Below are positions 60,051-64,000 of a stretch of DNA of 64,000 nt, piece after piece (the first letter of the stretch is position 1; each line of letters starts with the position of its first letter). The notes under the pieces were generated by a model. That model had not been told where the DNA came from. It was given only the letters and a program-made list of their open reading frames with translations, and searched no databases. Origin of the DNA: Datnioides undecimradiatus (taxonomy: Eukaryota; Chordata; Actinopteri; Lobotiformes; Datnioididae); the NCBI GenBank assembly GCA_008933995.1, contig WARS01000065.1:930001-994000 (forward strand), given 5' to 3'. The translations under genes were made by a program, and so were the position numbers.

Positions 60051-61747
60051 TTTGCCATTAGGTAAATGTGTTAAGCTGATTTTACTGTGCACTAGGTCAG
60101 TATGTACACTCAGCAAAGCATTAAGACTGGGCTCATGTAAAAGGGAACATGGGTGTTAGGTTGTTAAATGCACAGTATGCTAAATACATCATGCTCACAG
60201 GCTCGTCTGTGTGTGTACAGTAGATACGTGAGTGTGTGTGTGTGTGTGCATGCGTGTGTTTGATGTGGAACAGTTGGGAGTGCAGCCCTTAGGTCTGTTG
60301 TTTCTAACTCAAAAGCACTTTGACGGGTTGTTTTGATAGATTTTGTGAGACGGCGTGTTTTCCTAATGATTTGTTACATTTCTGTGATCCTCTGATTGGA
60401 TCATTCATTTACATCAGTGTATGTAAATATAGAACTGTTGCTGTCGATGCGTGTGCAGGTGCAAACCTTAAAAGGCTGATTAGTGGTGCTCTGGTAGCCA
60501 AAGGAAACAGCACATATCACATGACCTTCACGTCCCAGGTTTGCCACTGTTCACCGTCCGTGATCTTAAGATGACCTTAGAAATAAGATTTCTGTTGTGC
60601 TGCTCTCCGACATATCTGCGACCCAGTGAGATGTGCAGGGGTATTTCTTCAGTTATTTGACAATAGCATTGAAACACAGCAGGTGAGTGGAAAGGCCGGG
60701 TTTGACAAATGTTAGCACAGCATGAGAACAAGTAGCCCCTTCAGTCTCTGCAATTATACCACATGTTGCTTCACTCAGCAGTGTTACCGATCAACTGTTT
60801 GCCATCGACTCACCGTAGCATCATTTAGCAACTTGCCGCACCGGCCCATCAAAAACATCCAAAACGTGACTTTTCAGAGTTCTGCTCCTCTGTCACGTAT
60901 TTACCTTTATCTACTGCTTCAGCTAGACTTCGTGGATCGTATTTCATCCTCTCACTGCATCTCTACAAACACTCTTCTAACAGAGGCCCTCAGTTGTGAG
61001 CGCAGTGCTGTTTTTGCTCCGAACGCCAGGTTAGACGTCTGAGCACAATACAAACACTAAACTGTCTCTTTCCCTCATCTGTCTCTGTCAAACCAGCCCT
61101 GCTCTGTTTCCACTCCGTCCTTATCGCCCTCAGCCCATCTTGCTTTTTCCTCCTTTTTCATTCTTTCTTCAGTCCGTCCTCCTTCCATACCTCACAGCCT
61201 CTACATCTCCTCTGCTCTCCATCTCGGCGCTCCTCTGAGCGTCTGTTGCTCCAACCCCCAGCATCTCCCTTTGACATTAACCAGCACACAGAGAGAGAGA
61301 AAGGCACCACTGGTTAACCTTTACATAAACACCACTTTTTATATCTCTCATACAATCAGACTTTCATTCTCCTGCTCTCTCTCGCAGGGTTTATTTCGTT
61401 GTCCGTCTATTTCAGTACAGTTGTAATTTAAAAGTGTATTTAATTACCTTTAATTTCATTTTCAAGTTGAGCCTTGCTTCAGCGCCTCCTTTCCCCTTTC
61501 AAGGTCTCTCTTTCTCTGTCTTGTTATCTTTCTCACCCCCCCCCCCGCTCCCTCTCTCTTCTCACAGTGCTGATATCGATCAAGGTCAAATGATTATGTC
61601 AAAGCTTGTGACATTTATTCGATGCGTCATGAAGGAATATATTCACAATTCAGCCACAAACACGCACATGCGCACGCACTTGCTCTTTCTAGCATGCCTT
61701 CGTTTAAGGTGACCCTTTAAGGCCACCCCAGCCACACCTCTCCCCAA

Positions 61748-61822
61748 ATACACACACACACACACACACACACATCTACCACCACACACACATACACATC
61801 TACCACCACACACACATACAAA
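61748..61822. repeat. (CA)n with a duplicated 24-bp unit
   Basis: A CA run is followed by two tandem copies of a 24-bp unit starting ATCTACCACCACACAC (from 61774 and 61798). Confidence 0.88.
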
Positions 61823-62871
61823 GCCAGTCCACCTTTACAGTGTGGCCAGCTGTGGCTCTTTAGGGGGTGTGATCTTTGACCTTGAGTTCAAAGGTTTCAG
61901 GCCTGAACCACCAGGCTGCAAGATCAGTGGAGGCTGACCCAGCTATATGTTCATGTTATTGACACAAGTGTCTCTCTCTCTCACACGCACACACACAAGC
62001 TGCCTTAGGCTGTGTATACTGTGTTGGATGTGTGCGTACATGCTCAATGGGGAAACATATGGAAGCCGCCGTGTGTGGGCGTGTTTTATGTTGCAGCCCT
62101 GTAGGTAGAATATCAGAGCGAGACAAAGAAAGACAGGAGAGGAAGAAAACACAAGAATAAAGGGTGAGAGGAACAAAAGCGAGAGGTTTTCTGCTGGGGT
62201 GGCTCGCTTTTTGCAAGAACAGACACCAAATTTATCCAGGGGTGTTTTTTTTTTAGCCTTTTAGTTTTTATACCAAAACTCTAGCATGGACATTAACCAA
62301 CACTACAGTCACCAAAATGGTGAATGTATTCTAAATGAAAGGGAAAGGACACAGTGTCTTTGTCAAAGGTGTCATCTATATAACAGAAAGAGAGAGAGAA
62401 CAGGCTGATGGGCTGCATGTGAAGTCTGATGAGGAGGAGGACAGAGGTGGTGACATTTAGATTGTGATTAGTGTGAACCACAACGGTTTTCTTTAAAGAG
62501 CACATTGTGTGTATGTGAGTGAATAATAGTGTGTGTGTGTGTGTGTGTGGCAATTTGTTCCTCTTTTGTTTCTGTGGTGTGTGTGTGTGTGTGGTGCATT
62601 TGGGTGTAATCGTGCTAGTTTTATGTTTGAGTACCATCACAGGTGCTGTGTGTTCTCGGGCGGAGGTGTGTGTGTTTTTAATTTTAATGTGTGTGTGTGT
62701 GTGTGTGCCGGTGTGTGTGTGTGGTGGGGGTGGGAAGGTACACCAGAGTGCCACCTGTTCTCAGTCATGTGTCCCAGCACTGACACTGTGAATCACTGAA
62801 CAGGCGGCACATGAGGAACACACACACAGATGGCCAAAGCGCTGGTCCAGGCCCTGCTGTGCATTTTGGCT

Positions 62872-62872
<1 letters not shown>

Positions 62873-62915
<43 letters not shown>
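62873..62915. repeat. (AC)21 microsatellite
   Basis: Uninterrupted AC units. Confidence 0.95.
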
Positions 62916-62918
<3 letters not shown>

Positions 62919-63423
62919 GGTTTCATAAGCCACACCAAGTGACATATCAACAACATCATGGCCATGGGACAGTCTGCAAACGTCATGCGTGCACGACGGA
63001 ACAAGCGACCAGAATGAGAAATGAGCTGTGGTGGTTTTGTGCAGGCAGAGCGAGCTCCTGATCTTTTAACCTCTGACTGAAGTGCTGATTAATTGCTGAC
63101 CAGCGCTTTGACTCACACTGGACTGTCACAGACGTGTTTAGAGCGCTCAGACCTTTCCAACACACACCTGCAGACCGGTTTCAAATGAACTAAAAATTGC
63201 TGACCTGGCTGAATGTTGTTACTAAAATGACTCTTGGTGAATAGAAAAGGACCGTCTTATATTTATTTATTTCTTTTTTTGCTTACTTTCTTTACGTGTG
63301 CGTGAATGTTGAGAGAGTAATGCAGCAGTATCCTTTTGGAGATTGGTGTTCACCTCCTTCTCACTGTTGTTGACACTGCTCAACCTCTAGACTGACCTTT
63401 GTTCCTCCATGTTGTGCTTTCAG

Positions 63424-63485
63424 GAGGCGGGGCGTGTCATGGTGGCCTGCTGAAAGAGGCGAACTACACTACCCATGATCACCAG
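63424..63485 (+). CDS. Candidate small coding exon, 62 bp
   Basis: This has the best splice signals in the window: a branch-point-like CTGAC near 63391, a pyrimidine-rich stretch, TTTCAG ending at 63423, and the donor CAG|GTAAGG at 63486. Entered in phase 1 from the 35913-35979 exon, it reads GGACHGGLLKEANYTTHDHQ and leaves in phase 0. The other two frames contain stops, so only this frame could be coding. The bases at 63463-63479 (ACTACACTACCCATGAT) also resemble a ZNF143/STAF-type site, so a regulatory reading is possible. The peptide matches no family I recognise. Confidence 0.4.
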
Positions 63486-64000
63486 GTAAGGCTCTCCTTG
63501 AGCTTTCAGTTTAGAGTTTCTCCTCCATCTTCTTTCTTCTATGTCCACCTTACCGACACACAACATACAACACCGTGTCTAATGTACTCATTTGGATGCT
63601 TTTATAATATTAATATAATGTTTTTTATCTGGATTCCCGGTAGTTTTATGCAACTTCAGCATATTTTTTTTATTATATATATCAGTGTTTAATAACAGGT
63701 AATGTCTGTTTATTAAGCACAGCAATGTTCACACAAGCTACATTGCACAATGTTATATAGGTTAAACAGGTAGAGCAGCGTGTCATAAGAGAGTGAGTAA
63801 GACAGGAGTAGGAGTAAAACAAAGAGAGTACATTACACACACACACACACGCACATTCATTAGTAAGGAAGGTAGTAGGTTGTGAAACTGGGCGTGAGTG
63901 GACTGCTGCTCCTTTATACAGTCTTACATCAGCTAGTCTTTTGAATAATGTGTGTTTTGAAAGACCTCAAAGAGTTGTGTATGTGAGTCAGACATCACAC
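63486..64000 (+). other. Intron-like stretch after the last candidate exon
   Basis: AT-rich DNA following the donor at 63486, with a short CA run at 63836-63851. A 14-base match to the let-7 family core at about 63867-63880 was examined and rejected. Nothing else is visible. Confidence 0.4.

Larger units (their letters stand above)
57141..63423. other. Long intron-like stretch before the 63424 exon
   Basis: Mostly simple repeats (58470-58511 GT then GA, 58613-58649 CT then CA, 60006-60050, 61748-61822, 62531-62594, 62689-62724, 62873-62915) and a (GTT)n run at 57958-57973. A 131-codon frame at 59403-59798 is not low-complexity but lacks splice or promoter signals. A C-rich run lies at 61537-61549. 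I see no supported exon. Confidence 0.45.

Noticed and set aside
63862-63885. let-7-like sequence (AGGTAGTAGGTTGT)
   Set aside because: The 14-base core matches let-7, but the base before it changes the seed, the 3' part differs, and no complementary arm forms a precursor hairpin downstream.
1-64000. Search for tRNA, rRNA, CRISPR arrays, telomeric repeats and bacterial insertion sequences
   Set aside because: Nothing fitting their structure was seen, and the tandem repeats present are all ordinary eukaryotic micro- or minisatellites.

Overview
The window reads as nuclear DNA of a ray-finned (teleost) fish, most likely a percomorph. The reasons are the very high density of (CA)n/(TG)n microsatellites, the absence of bacterial-style gene packing, and degraded interspersed repeats whose motifs I recognise from teleost genomes: an L2-type 3' tail, a tRNA-like SINE head, a repeat with the TTAGCTTAGCTTAGCAT motif, and a LINE reverse-transcriptase fragment. 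The species and locus could not be identified. No complete protein-coding gene can be proven from the sequence. Most of the window looks like intron and/or intergenic DNA of one long plus-strand gene.

Best gene evidence, plus strand. A CpG-rich promoter-like zone (about 2.0-3.8 kb) holds a probable first exon with a strong donor after 2776. A second probable exon is 4831-5035, and two small internal exons with textbook acceptors and CAG|GTAAGG donors are at 35913-35979 and 63424-63485. Joined in order, the last three stay open in one frame. That frame would start at an ATG formed by the last three bases of the 4831-5035 exon and would run about 44 codons to the end of the last exon. The encoded peptide is not one I recognise. 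A second promoter-like block (44.75-45.10 kb) has a TATA-like element, two strong donors and a GC-rich hairpin, and could be an alternative first exon. A minus-strand exon candidate lies at 56841-56925.

Regulatory-looking DNA. Several stretches free of simple repeats and rich in transcription-factor motifs look like conserved non-coding elements or promoters: 14.08-14.40 kb (homeodomain sites plus an inverted repeat), 16.33-16.50 kb (two CCAAT boxes and RFX-like half sites), 24.60-24.90 kb (GC-rich), 31.01-31.26 kb (perfect CArG box), 43.73-44.11 kb, 52.78-53.07 kb and 56.06-56.30 kb.

Repeats and mobile DNA. Long TG/CA tracts occur throughout, the longest at 56971-57035 and 22237-22294. There are CT/GA tracts, poly-G blocks, a 13-bp minisatellite (41471-41546), a SINE/L2 relic (about 41.19-41.47 kb), an interspersed repeat at about 38.3-38.7 kb and a LINE reverse-transcriptase relic near 33.5 kb. 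Structural oddities include a perfect 13-bp-stem hairpin with a GAAA loop (54184-54217) and a 23-bp near-palindrome (5400-5422). I saw no tRNA, rRNA or CRISPR array and no clear known microRNA.
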